Shown: positions 43,188-51,130 of the stretch, in pieces
Numbering within the stretch: position 1 is the stretch's first letter
How the letters are laid out: each line of letters begins with the position of its first letter
NCBI GenBank assembly: GCA_049664225.1
Contig: JBATEX010000073.1
Location: 46,926 to 110,925, forward strand
From: JAUVRX01 sp049664225
GTDB lineage: Bacteria > Acidobacteriota > Thermoanaerobaculia > Multivoradales > JAHEKO01
Reading direction: 5' to 3'
Length of the DNA: 64,000 bases
Notes under the pieces: model-generated
Databases searched by the model: none
Seen by the model: the letters and a program-made list of their open reading frames with translations, nothing else
Told to the model about the DNA's origin: nothing
Position numbers and translations under genes: made by a program

Positions 43188-44540
43188 CGTTGGGGCCGGC
43201 AGCAGATCCGACAGCTCGAGGACTTCCCCAGCGAGAATCACCGTTTCGATGGATCGCAGATTGGCGACCCCCTCGCGAGGATCCTCATTCAAGACAAGAA
43301 GGTCGGCCCGCTGGCCCTCGCGGACTTCACCGACGGCACCCCAGTTCGGGAAGGTTCTCGAGAAATTGGAGGTCGCCGCCGCCAGAATCTCCCGCGGGCT
43401 CATGCCGATCCGGCTCAAGCCCTCCAGTTCGTGGTGCAGGGAGATCCCGGGCATGGTGCCCCAAACATCGGTGCCGCTGCCTGCCAGATAGTTTGCACCA
43501 GCTCGGCGAAAAGCCTCTTCCAGCATCAACTCGCTGCGAGCCAAAGCAGCGTAGGCCACCTGGTGCGCAACACCGCCCTCGTGCCGCCCTGTATCTCGAT
43601 TTGCAGGTCTGTTGATGTCCTCGGGATCCAGCAGGCCAGCCACTGGTTCGTCCCACGGATTCTCGGCCCAGGGCTGATCCAGATAGAGAAGGGCGAGGGT
43701 CGGCATGAGGGCAATCGGGCCCGAGGCCAGCACCCTTGCATGACTCTCGAGCCGCTCATCGAAGGGCGACAGGCCGCTCAACCACTTGTAGTAGGTCCAC
43801 TTCGGACTATCGAGATCGTCACTGAATGGCTGCTCGATCACGGCCTGCGCCATCTCTTCTGGAGCCATGTCGAGCGAGTATCGCGTCGTATGGACGAAGG
43901 CGTTCAACCCTGCTTCGATACCCTGGCGGTAGGACGATAGCCCCAGCTCACCGATCGTGCCCATACCGTGCAAGCGGGCCCGATCCGCCAGCGCCTGCAG
44001 CTGGTCCGGTGGCAGCTTGTACATCAGCAACAGGATCTCGACTCCCTCCACGGACAGCCGATCCGTGGCCGCCAGATGCTCTTCCAGGGTCGCGCGCTCG
44101 GAGCCAACGGAATCAAGACGATGGATCTTCGGACCGGGAACTGCATCGAGATAGAGGCCCCCGCGCCGCCCTCCGTCAACCGAGATGATGGACGTCACGC
44201 CGCTGGCCAGATAGGCGTTCGCATAGGCCTGGTTGTTGATCGCCGCAAAGCCGTCGACGAGGCCGGGCACGATGAACTTGCCGGTAGCATCCACAACCAG
44301 CGCTCCGGGGGGAACAGCAACAGCGTCACCCCGGCCGACCGCTGAGATCTTGCCGCCCTCGACGATCACGACAGCATCTTCAACATCCGCTGTGGAATGT
44401 CCCCAGTCGCCGGTGTCAATGACCGTCCCGCCGATCAGCGCCAGTGACTCCGCACCGACACGCGAAGCTCCAGTCGGCGCCAGGAAGACCGCCGAGGCCA
44501 GCAGCATGACGGCAAAGGGTCGGATCGCGTCGACTCGCAT
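43182..44540 (-). CDS. Secreted amidohydrolase-family protein lacking most metal ligands
   Basis: 452 residues from the ATG at 44540 (GGAG 6 bp upstream), with a signal peptide at 1-31. The overall imidazolonepropionase/prolidase-type layout is present: LALIGGTVIDTG, GKFIVPGLVDG, YLASGVTSIIS, NAFVHTTRYS, GSGTDVWGTMPGISLHHELE, and the C-terminal GQRADLLVLNEDP. However, the metal-binding H-x-H that should follow PGLVD is replaced (GFAAINN), and the later His of the first metal-site strand reads IGELG. The Asp of GTD remains. It is probably catalytically changed or inactive as a metallohydrolase. It shares strand with the TetR gene upstream (107 bp gap). Confidence 0.8.
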   Translation of the reverse strand: MRVDAIRPFAVMLLASAVFLAPTGASRVGAESLALIGGTVIDTGDWGHSTADVEDAVVIVEGGKISAVGRGDAVAVPPGALVVDATGKFIVPGLVDGFAAINNQAYANAYLASGVTSIISVDGGRRGGLYLDAVPGPKIHRLDSVGSERATLEEHLAATDRLSVEGVEILLLMYKLPPDQLQALADRARLHGMGTIGELGLSSYRQGIEAGLNAFVHTTRYSLDMAPEEMAQAVIEQPFSDDLDSPKWTYYKWLSGLSPFDERLESHARVLASGPIALMPTLALLYLDQPWAENPWDEPVAGLLDPEDINRPANRDTGRHEGGVAHQVAYAALARSELMLEEAFRRAGANYLAGSGTDVWGTMPGISLHHELEGLSRIGMSPREILAAATSNFSRTFPNWGAVGEVREGQRADLLVLNEDPREGVANLRSIETVILAGEVLELSDLLPAPTH

Positions 44541-44647
44541 GGTGATCTCCAGTCTCGAGAAACAGGCCCATCCGAAGGATGGTGTGACTATACCGTTCAC
44601 CGGGTACCTCCAGCGTGTTCATCACCGGCTGTTTGAGAGGCCTTGCC

Positions 44648-45202
44648 TCAGGGTCGAACGAAAAAAGCGTGCCACTGCCGCAGGGAATCTCGGCGGTGGG
44701 TCCTCGGCTCCCTCACCAGAATCCCGCGCTTGAGACTGTTGGCGGTCACGAAGATCCGGGTTCTGGCCTCGAGCTCGTCGCCCTCGAACCCCATCTCCTT
44801 GAATAGACCCCTCACGAAGGTCAGGCGCATGCGATCGACCTTCCTGACAACAGGCGCCACCTCCGGCTCGTGAGATGCCCAGGTCCGCATAGCGAGGTCG
44901 TGGCCCGCGAGATCCTGCCGGCTGATCATCTTCATGAGGCAGAAGAGTCGATCCTCCGGGCTACCTGCCTTCGCTCCAATGTCGTCTATCACTGCCTTCG
45001 TCGAAGAGCGCGCCCAGTAGTCGGCCAGGCTCCGAACGAATTCGGCCCGGTTCTCGAAGTGCCAGTAGAAGCTTCCCTTGGTGACTCCCAATTGTCCGAC
45101 CAACCGGTCGATGCGAAGCTTCGCCTCTCCCTCTTCCGACAGCACGTCCAGGGAGCGGGCGAGAAACTCGTCACGGCTGTATCGGCTCGGCTTGCTGGTC
45201 AT
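44648..45202 (-). CDS. TetR/AcrR family transcriptional regulator
   Basis: 184 residues. N-terminal TetR helix-turn-helix: FLARSLDVLSEEGEAKLRIDRLVGQLGVTKGSFYWHFENRAEFVRSL, with the recognition helix LGVTKGSFYWHF (about 38-50). The C-terminal ligand domain is mainly helical (about 60-184) and undefined. It lies between the glycerate kinase gene and the amidohydrolase gene on the same strand, with a 57-bp gap to the kinase. Likely targets are its own neighbours. The last codons (QWHAFFVRP) contain TGGCACGCTTTTTT, a variant of the dispersed word. Confidence 0.92.
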   Translation of the reverse strand: MTSKPSRYSRDEFLARSLDVLSEEGEAKLRIDRLVGQLGVTKGSFYWHFENRAEFVRSLADYWARSSTKAVIDDIGAKAGSPEDRLFCLMKMISRQDLAGHDLAMRTWASHEPEVAPVVRKVDRMRLTFVRGLFKEMGFEGDELEARTRIFVTANSLKRGILVREPRTHRRDSLRQWHAFFVRP

Positions 45203-45259
45203 TCGGGCTGCCTCTCGAGAAGAAACTTCAGATTCCCTTCGTACGTTTGCTCACCTGGC

Positions 45260-46600
45260 TCAACCCACGATGCCCAGCATGATGTCCATGACATTCGAGT
45301 TGGTGGGTCCCGTCTTGACCAGGTCTCCCGACTTCTCGAACAGTGGGTAGGCATCGTGGGTCTCGAGTGCTGTGCAGGGATCCAGACCCTGGCTCTGACA
45401 TCGGTCCATGGTGGTCCCATCAACCACCGCACCGGCAGCGTCTGTCGGGCCATCCGTGCCGTCGCTTCCACAGCTAAGAATGGTGACCCCCACCTCTCCC
45501 CGAACCTCGAATGCGCTCGCCAGAGCAAATTGCTGATTGCGCCCCCCCCTGCCTGGAGAGCTTCCCAACATGACGGTCGGCTCACCCCCGCCGATCAAGC
45601 AGACCCTCCGTTCCGGGGTCTGCCCGGCAATCTGCCCGAGACGCTGACAAAAGGCCTTGGCGGCTGCACCCACATCTCCGTCGATCGGCCGCTCGATAAC
45701 CTCCGCCTGGAGGCCCATGGACTCCGCCTCGATTCTAGCCGCCTCCAGAGCCTGAGCATTCGAGGCGCAGATGCAGTGCGTGACCCGCCCGAAGGCAGCG
45801 TCACCCGGCTTGGGAGTCTCGGGAACCTTGCCCGCCATTCCATTCCACAAGTGGTATTGGATGGAAACGGGGATCTCCGTGCCGAGCCCATAGTGTTCGA
45901 CAATCTCGAGAGCTTCACCGAAGGTCGTGGTGTCCGGTGCAAAGGGACCCGAAGCGATGGAGTCCAGCCGGTCACCGATGACATCCGAGATGAGGAGGAC
46001 CAGCACCTGTGCCGGATGAGCCAATCTGGCCGCCCAGCCTGCCTTGATACTGGAGACGTGCTTTCGCACTACGTTCATCTCGTGGATGTCTGCCCCGCAG
46101 GCCAGCAACCGTCGGTTGAGCTCGATCTTCTCCTCCAGCGTAACGGGCGGGACCGGCAGCGGCCAGAGGGCCGAGCCGCCACCTGAGATCAGCGCGATGA
46201 CCAGGTCCCGTTCTGAGGCGCCCTCCAGGATCTCGACCACCTGCTTCGCGTGACTCATTCCCGCGGCGTCGGGCTCCGGATGCCCCGCCTCGGCGATCCG
46301 AATACGAGCGGGAGAAGTCTCCTCGGGCAGGGTATGGCCGTACTTGACCACGACGAGCCCGGAGGAAATCCGCTCGCCAACCAGCTCCTCCACAGCTCGA
46401 GCCATGGGTGCACCGGCCTTTCCACAGCCGACGACGTGAAGGCGGTCAACCTCCCGGAGATCGATCCGGATCTCGCCACCACCCTGCTGGACTGTCAGTG
46501 CATCGCCCTCACGACCCAAGACCCGCTCGACGCAGTGATAAGGATCCACTGCCGCCAAGGCCGCTCTGAAGATCTGGAGAGCCGCGTCTTTCTGTGTCAT
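45260..46600 (-). CDS. Glycerate 2-kinase (GckA/TtuD, MOFRL family)
   Basis: 446 residues from the ATG at 46600; the frame extends upstream but loses protein character. Family landmarks: VDRLHVVGCGKAGAPMARAVEE, ISGGGSALWPLPVPPVTLEEK, IHEMNVVRKHVSSIKAGWAA, LISDVIGDRLDSIASGP, CLIGGGEPTVMLGSSPGRGGRNQQFALA, and the MOFRL signature SCGSDGTDGPTDAAGAVVDG. The enzyme phosphorylates D-glycerate to 2-phosphoglycerate, linking serine/glyoxylate catabolism to glycolysis. It is divergent from the tandem lyase gene and followed by the TetR gene. Confidence 0.92.
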   Translation of the reverse strand: MTQKDAALQIFRAALAAVDPYHCVERVLGREGDALTVQQGGGEIRIDLREVDRLHVVGCGKAGAPMARAVEELVGERISSGLVVVKYGHTLPEETSPARIRIAEAGHPEPDAAGMSHAKQVVEILEGASERDLVIALISGGGSALWPLPVPPVTLEEKIELNRRLLACGADIHEMNVVRKHVSSIKAGWAARLAHPAQVLVLLISDVIGDRLDSIASGPFAPDTTTFGEALEIVEHYGLGTEIPVSIQYHLWNGMAGKVPETPKPGDAAFGRVTHCICASNAQALEAARIEAESMGLQAEVIERPIDGDVGAAAKAFCQRLGQIAGQTPERRVCLIGGGEPTVMLGSSPGRGGRNQQFALASAFEVRGEVGVTILSCGSDGTDGPTDAAGAVVDGTTMDRCQSQGLDPCTALETHDAYPLFEKSGDLVKTGPTNSNVMDIMLGIVG

Positions 46601-46704
46601 CGTTCGTAAGAAGACCTGCTCATTGCACCGCCAGAGCAGAAGTTCCACTGGCCACCCGATTGGGTTGAGGAGAGGGGCCCTTCTTCCCCCCCTCAAGAGA
46701 GAAT

Positions 46705-46725
46705 ATGACACCGACAGGTTGTCAT
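46705..46725. promoter_or_regulatory. Dyad ATGACA-N9-TGTCAT, candidate operator
   Basis: A perfect 6-bp inverted repeat separated by 9 bp lies about 105 bp upstream of the glycerate kinase start and 210 bp upstream of the lyase start. It could be the operator of the nearby TetR regulator or another repressor; no consensus was matched. Confidence 0.35.
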
Positions 46726-46841
46726 TGCGATGATGTATGCACAAATCCGAATACGTGAACCGCGCAACTTGCCGCCTCTTGCTGCGTGCTAGAGTTGACC
46801 TGACGGGAATTGTGCTCCCATCGGGCAGTAGAGGCACCCAA

Positions 46842-46861
46842 GCGGCCGGATTCTGGGCCGC
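46842..46861 (+). terminator. GC-rich hairpin in the lyase leader, possible attenuator
   Basis: GCGGCC, an 8-nt loop, GGCCGC, then CTTTCATTT. It sits 75 bp before the lyase start, so it would act inside the leader if transcription starts upstream. Only weakly U-rich after the stem. Confidence 0.25.
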
Positions 46862-46936
46862 CTTTCATTTCAGAGACGCTCGTCACCTTTCTCCGGGCCA
46901 TAGCCGTGCCCGTGACGATCGCGGGAGGAAAACCTC

Positions 46937-49609
46937 ATGTTGAACAAGCTCGCCCACGAGCCGCACAAGATCAAGACCATCCGACCGATCTCCTTTCCCA
47001 CTCTCGAGGAACGCAAGAAGTTCCTGGCAGAGGCTCATTTCAACGTCTTCAACCTGACTCCCTCCCAGGTCGCGTTCGACATGTGCTCACTCGGCACGAG
47101 CGCCATGACTCAGGAGCAGCTATCGGGGCAGCTCATCGGTGACGAGGCCTACGCCGGGGCCCGGAACTTCGAGCACCTGGAAAAGGCAGTCCACGAGGTC
47201 CTGGGACACACCTATATCTGCCCCACACACAACGTCCTCGGGTGCGTCAAACTGGTTACCGCCACCATGGTGCCCGCTGGCTCCCAGCTGCCGTCCAACG
47301 CCCGAACCCGGATCGACGTCCTGACCCCTCGTGATGTGGAGGTCCCCGACATCCGCGACCACAAGGCCGAGGTCTTCACCGGCAACGTGGACCTCGAACG
47401 GCTCGAGGAGCTCCTGCAAGGGGGGCAGGTCGCCATCGTGGGGTTGCAAGCATTTGGTGATGGGCAGCATCCCTTCAGCCTGGAGAACCTCCGCGCCGTC
47501 CGGGCACTGGCGGACCGCTACGGCAAGCGTCTGGTGCTGGACGGCTCGAGGGTCATCGAGAATGCCTGGTACATCCAAAGACACGAGGAGGGGATGGCGG
47601 CTCGCTCCATCGCTGCCCTGGTCAAGGAGATCGCAAAGACCGCACACGTCTTTCAGATCGATGGGGCCCAGGACCCCAAGTGCCCCACCGGCGGCCTGCT
47701 GGCCACCGACAACCCCGAAGACCACGAGCACTTCATGAACGAAGTCGTGGTCTACGAGGGTCTGCACACCTACGGCGGCATGGCGGGGAGGACCATGGAG
47801 GTTTTCGCCCGCGGCCTCGAAGAGATGTGCCTGGAGGAAGAGGTGCAATGGGTCATGCAACAGACCGAGCACTTCAACGACCGCCTGCGCGAGGCCGGCG
47901 TGCCGGTGGAGAGGGGCTGCGACGGCGCCTACATCCTGGCTGATGACTTCCTCCCGAATCTGGAGGCCTACCAGCAGGACGCCTTTTCAGCCGCCCTCTA
48001 CGAGATGTCCGGCATTCGGGCTTTGGCACATGGTCTTGTTGGACGCGACAATCAGGTACCGGTCCAGATTCCCAGGCTCGCCATGACGACCCGCCAACTA
48101 GAACAAGTGGCCGATGCCATCATCAGTCTCTACAAGCAACGAGACCGCGTGCCACCCTTGGAGCTGCTCAAGGAGGGGACCTGGAGGGACGAGATGCAGT
48201 ATCGCTGGGTCTACTCCGACCTCGAGCCCTTCGAGTTCGAGACTTATCCATTCGTCATCCACACCATCGAGCGGATCGCGACCCTCAGCCGCGAGGAGCG
48301 CCGCAAGGCCATAGCGGAGGCAGGCTACAACACCTTTCTCCTGCGCTCGGCCGACGTCACTATCGATCTGCTCACCGACTCCGGCACCTCGGCCATGAGC
48401 ACCGACCAGTGGGCCGCCTACGACGCGGCGCGCGCTACTCCCACGACGTCGGACGAATACCTTCATCTCGTGGAGGTGCTGCGCGAAGCCACTGGCTACG
48501 AGTACATCATCCCAACCCATCAGGGACGTGCCGCCGAACAGATCCTCTCCGAGGTCATGATCGAGCCCGGCCAGCTGGTGCCTGGGAACATGTACTTCAC
48601 CACGACCAAGCTCCACCAGGAGATGGCCGGTGGAATCTTCGCCGACGTCATCGTCGATGAGGCCCACGACCCCGGCAGCGACTTTCCCTGGAAGGGCAAC
48701 ATCGACATGGCCAAGCTGGAGGCTCTTGTCGATGAGCATGGCGCCGAGAAGATCGCCTACATCTCCTTCGAACACTCGGTCAACATGGCGGGCGGGCAGC
48801 CGGTCTCGATGGAGAACATGAGGGAGGTCTACGCATACTGCTCCAATCACCACATCCCGGTGTTCTTCGATGCTACGCGGATGGCCGAGAACGCCTTCAT
48901 GATTCAGCAGCGAGATCCGCACTACGCAAAGACCAAGATTCGCGACATCCTCCGCGAAATGCTCCTCTACGGAGACGGCTGCACGGTCTCCGGCAAGAAG
49001 GACTTCCTGATCAACATCGGCGGCCTCCTGGCCTACCGGGACAACGCCGAGTGGGCCAAGAAGTCCCTGGATCTACTCCGCGTCTACGAGGGCAACATCA
49101 CCGACGGTGGCCTCGCAGCCGGAGATCTGGCGGCCATCGCCCAGGGTGTCGAGGAGATGCTCGACGACCGCTACATCCGAGCCCGCGTGCGGCAGACCGC
49201 GGCCCTCGGTCAGATGCTCCTGGATGCCGGCGTGCCTATCGTCACGCCCCCGGGAAGCCACGCTATCTTCCTCGATGCCAAGCGCTTTCTGCCCCATATC
49301 GACCAGGACGAGTATCCGTCGCAGCGCCTGGCAGCTGAGATCTACGTTGAGACCGGTGTGCGGGCCATGGAGCGGGGTAACGTTTCCAAGGGGCGCGATC
49401 CCAACACCGGCGAGAACTACCGCCCTCCACTGGAGCTCGTGCGGCTGACCATTCCCCGTCGGGTCTATACCCGCGACCACATGCGGGCCGTAGCTGATGG
49501 AATCATCCGCCTCTACGAGCGTCGGGACGAGATCCGTGGTCTACGCTTCGTCTACGAGCCGGAGAAGCTGCGCTTCTTCCAGGGTCGCTTCGAGCCGGTG
49601 GGTGAATGA
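46937..49609 (+). CDS. Tandem-fused tyrosine-phenol-lyase/tryptophanase-like protein with complementary half-sites
   Basis: 890 residues; ATG with GGAGG upstream. Two beta-eliminating-lyase halves (about 1-420 and 425-890) each align over the length of E. coli tryptophanase or Citrobacter tyrosine phenol-lyase (about 460). The C-half is phenol-lyase-like: THQGR with Arg531, MYFTT, Asn616, DATR (Asp645/Arg648), PLP lysine Lys688 in VSGKKD, GVRAMERG with Arg813 (Arg381 of the lyase), VRLTIPR with Arg836, and terminal LRFFQGRF. But the conserved GDEAYAG Tyr is Pro502 and the YEGM position is Asn720. The N-half keeps GDEAYAG (Tyr72), DGSR and YEGLHTYGG but has lost the PLP lysine (Gln245 in IDGAQDPKCPTGG), Arg (Leu101), Asn (Phe173) and the carboxylate Arg (Pro375). 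One composite active site per chain is inferred. Confidence 0.93.
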   Translation: MLNKLAHEPHKIKTIRPISFPTLEERKKFLAEAHFNVFNLTPSQVAFDMCSLGTSAMTQEQLSGQLIGDEAYAGARNFEHLEKAVHEVLGHTYICPTHNVLGCVKLVTATMVPAGSQLPSNARTRIDVLTPRDVEVPDIRDHKAEVFTGNVDLERLEELLQGGQVAIVGLQAFGDGQHPFSLENLRAVRALADRYGKRLVLDGSRVIENAWYIQRHEEGMAARSIAALVKEIAKTAHVFQIDGAQDPKCPTGGLLATDNPEDHEHFMNEVVVYEGLHTYGGMAGRTMEVFARGLEEMCLEEEVQWVMQQTEHFNDRLREAGVPVERGCDGAYILADDFLPNLEAYQQDAFSAALYEMSGIRALAHGLVGRDNQVPVQIPRLAMTTRQLEQVADAIISLYKQRDRVPPLELLKEGTWRDEMQYRWVYSDLEPFEFETYPFVIHTIERIATLSREERRKAIAEAGYNTFLLRSADVTIDLLTDSGTSAMSTDQWAAYDAARATPTTSDEYLHLVEVLREATGYEYIIPTHQGRAAEQILSEVMIEPGQLVPGNMYFTTTKLHQEMAGGIFADVIVDEAHDPGSDFPWKGNIDMAKLEALVDEHGAEKIAYISFEHSVNMAGGQPVSMENMREVYAYCSNHHIPVFFDATRMAENAFMIQQRDPHYAKTKIRDILREMLLYGDGCTVSGKKDFLINIGGLLAYRDNAEWAKKSLDLLRVYEGNITDGGLAAGDLAAIAQGVEEMLDDRYIRARVRQTAALGQMLLDAGVPIVTPPGSHAIFLDAKRFLPHIDQDEYPSQRLAAEIYVETGVRAMERGNVSKGRDPNTGENYRPPLELVRLTIPRRVYTRDHMRAVADGIIRLYERRDEIRGLRFVYEPEKLRFFQGRFEPVGE

Positions 49610-49621
49610 CCATATCGGTCA

Positions 49622-49655
49622 AGAGCCGGGCCGACGTCAACGCTCACTCGGCTCT
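49622..49655 (+). terminator. Weak hairpin terminator after the tandem lyase
   Basis: AGAGCCG and CGGCTCT pair around a 20-nt loop, followed by CTCTCCTT. It lies 12 bp after the lyase stop and before the convergent gene ending at 49700. Confidence 0.35.
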
Positions 49656-49699
49656 CTCTCCTTGAAGACAAACTGGCCCACTTTTTGGGTGGCGGCAGC

Positions 49700-51073
49700 C
49701 TACTCCAGATAGCCCAGGGCTTTGAGCTGCTCGGTCTGTTCGGCATCGAGGACCACGCTTTCAGCCTCAGTAGCCGTCCTAGTGCTCTCGCGCCAGCGCC
49801 GAACTTCCTCCATGAGCTCTTGAAGGAGCTCTACCCTCTCTCCGGCCAGGTCGTGCTTCTCGGCTGGATCGGTGCTCAGGTCGTAGAGCCGCCACTTGTC
49901 GTCGTCGTTCAGATCGACGATGGCCTTGTGGCCCTTGTAGATCACTGCCTGCAGGTTGTTGTTCCGCGAGGTCTCACTGAAGACCGGTCGCACTTCGGCC
50001 GCCGAAAAAAGGCTGGCACCGGAGATGGGGTGCTCCACGTCGACACCCAGGATCTCGGTGATGGTGGGAAACACATCGATAAGCCCTACCTGCCTGTCTT
50101 CCACCCGGCCCGTCCTGCTCTGCGGCAGCTTGAAGAGCAGGGGTACATGGATCACTTCCTCGTAGAGCGAGTGGGCGTGCTTCCAGCCACCATGATCCAG
50201 AAACTCCTCTCCGTGGTCGGCGGTGAAGACGATCAGGGCCTCGTCGAACAGATCCTGATCCCTCAGGAACTGGAGCAACCTTCCGATGTAGTGATCGGTA
50301 AAGCCCACTTCCGAGTCATAGGAGTCGAACAGTTGCCCCGATTCCGGTCCCGCTGTCTCGACCTTCGTGCCGAGGTCACCTTGGCCGGCCTCGGTCTCTC
50401 CGGACCGTACCTCTTCTTCGGCGTCGGTGAAGTCGAAATCCGCATGACTGTTGTAGTGGAAGTGGGGGTCGAAGTAGTGCACGAAAAGAAAGAAGGGGCG
50501 AGACCTCTCCCGGCTCTTCAACACCTTGATCGCTGCTCTTGTCACTTCAGGCGAAGTGATGCTCATGAGTCCGCTAACGTTCTCGTCCTCGAAACGACTG
50601 AATCCCTGATCGAAGTTCCACCGCCTACTCAGGAAACTGCTGGCGACTACACCGAATGTCTGGTATCCCTTGTCTCGGAGCAGCTCGGGGAGCAGAATCG
50701 CTCGATCTGGGACCTTGTTGGGCTCGGTCTCGATACCGAGCTCGTGCGGGTAGAGTGAGGTCAAAAGGGAGGCTGTGGAGGGCGTCGTCCAGGGTGCCTG
50801 GCTCGTGGCACGGGAGAATCGGATCGACTGACTGGCCAACTCATCGATGTGCGGAGAGGTATCCCGAACCTGCCCCCAGGCACCGAGGCGATCCGGACGT
50901 AGGGTGTCGACCACAATCATGACCACGTTCGGCGCCCCCGGTGGAGATGCCACGACAGTCGAGCTCGTCTGGCTATCCCTCCCACACCCGGCGAGAATCA
51001 CTGCTGCTAGCAACCAAGCACTGGTGGCATGCTTCCGGAGATCTGGCACGAATCGTAGACTAGCGGATAGCAT
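49700..51073 (-). CDS. Alkaline-phosphatase-superfamily (sulfatase-fold) lipoprotein
   Basis: 457 residues from the ATG at 51073. Signal peptide with lipobox VILAGC (about residues 25-30). Metal-site motifs: MIVVDTLRPDRLGAWG and VFTADHGEEFLDHGGW. The nucleophile position reads APWTTPSTASLLTS, so Thr replaces the formylglycine Cys/Ser of true sulfatases. The C-terminus LKALGYLE matches that of the lipoprotein at 4578 (LRSLGYLE), and both share the same strand order, but the one here lacks the long N-terminal beta region. It is likely a periplasmic phosphoesterase or phosphotransferase. It is divergent from queD. Confidence 0.83.
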   Translation of the reverse strand: MLSASLRFVPDLRKHATSAWLLAAVILAGCGRDSQTSSTVVASPPGAPNVVMIVVDTLRPDRLGAWGQVRDTSPHIDELASQSIRFSRATSQAPWTTPSTASLLTSLYPHELGIETEPNKVPDRAILLPELLRDKGYQTFGVVASSFLSRRWNFDQGFSRFEDENVSGLMSITSPEVTRAAIKVLKSRERSRPFFLFVHYFDPHFHYNSHADFDFTDAEEEVRSGETEAGQGDLGTKVETAGPESGQLFDSYDSEVGFTDHYIGRLLQFLRDQDLFDEALIVFTADHGEEFLDHGGWKHAHSLYEEVIHVPLLFKLPQSRTGRVEDRQVGLIDVFPTITEILGVDVEHPISGASLFSAAEVRPVFSETSRNNNLQAVIYKGHKAIVDLNDDDKWRLYDLSTDPAEKHDLAGERVELLQELMEEVRRWRESTRTATEAESVVLDAEQTEQLKALGYLE

Positions 51074-51130
51074 CAACTTCCGCCATGAAGCCTGGTGGGC
51101 GTCGAATCTGGATTCGAGGGGACCCTATTC

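Larger units (their letters stand above)
46601..46936. other. Divergent control region between glycerate kinase and tandem lyase
   Basis: 336 bp with no convincing gene. It contains the dyad at 46705-46725 and a hairpin at 46842-46861 followed by CTTTCATTT. A 68-codon frame running into the lyase start was considered as a TnaC-like leader but shows no such signature. Confidence 0.55.

Noticed and set aside
46737..46943. 68-codon frame as a TnaC-like leader peptide for the lyase
   Set aside because: It overlaps the lyase start, has no Trp/Pro arrest signature and no ribosome site.
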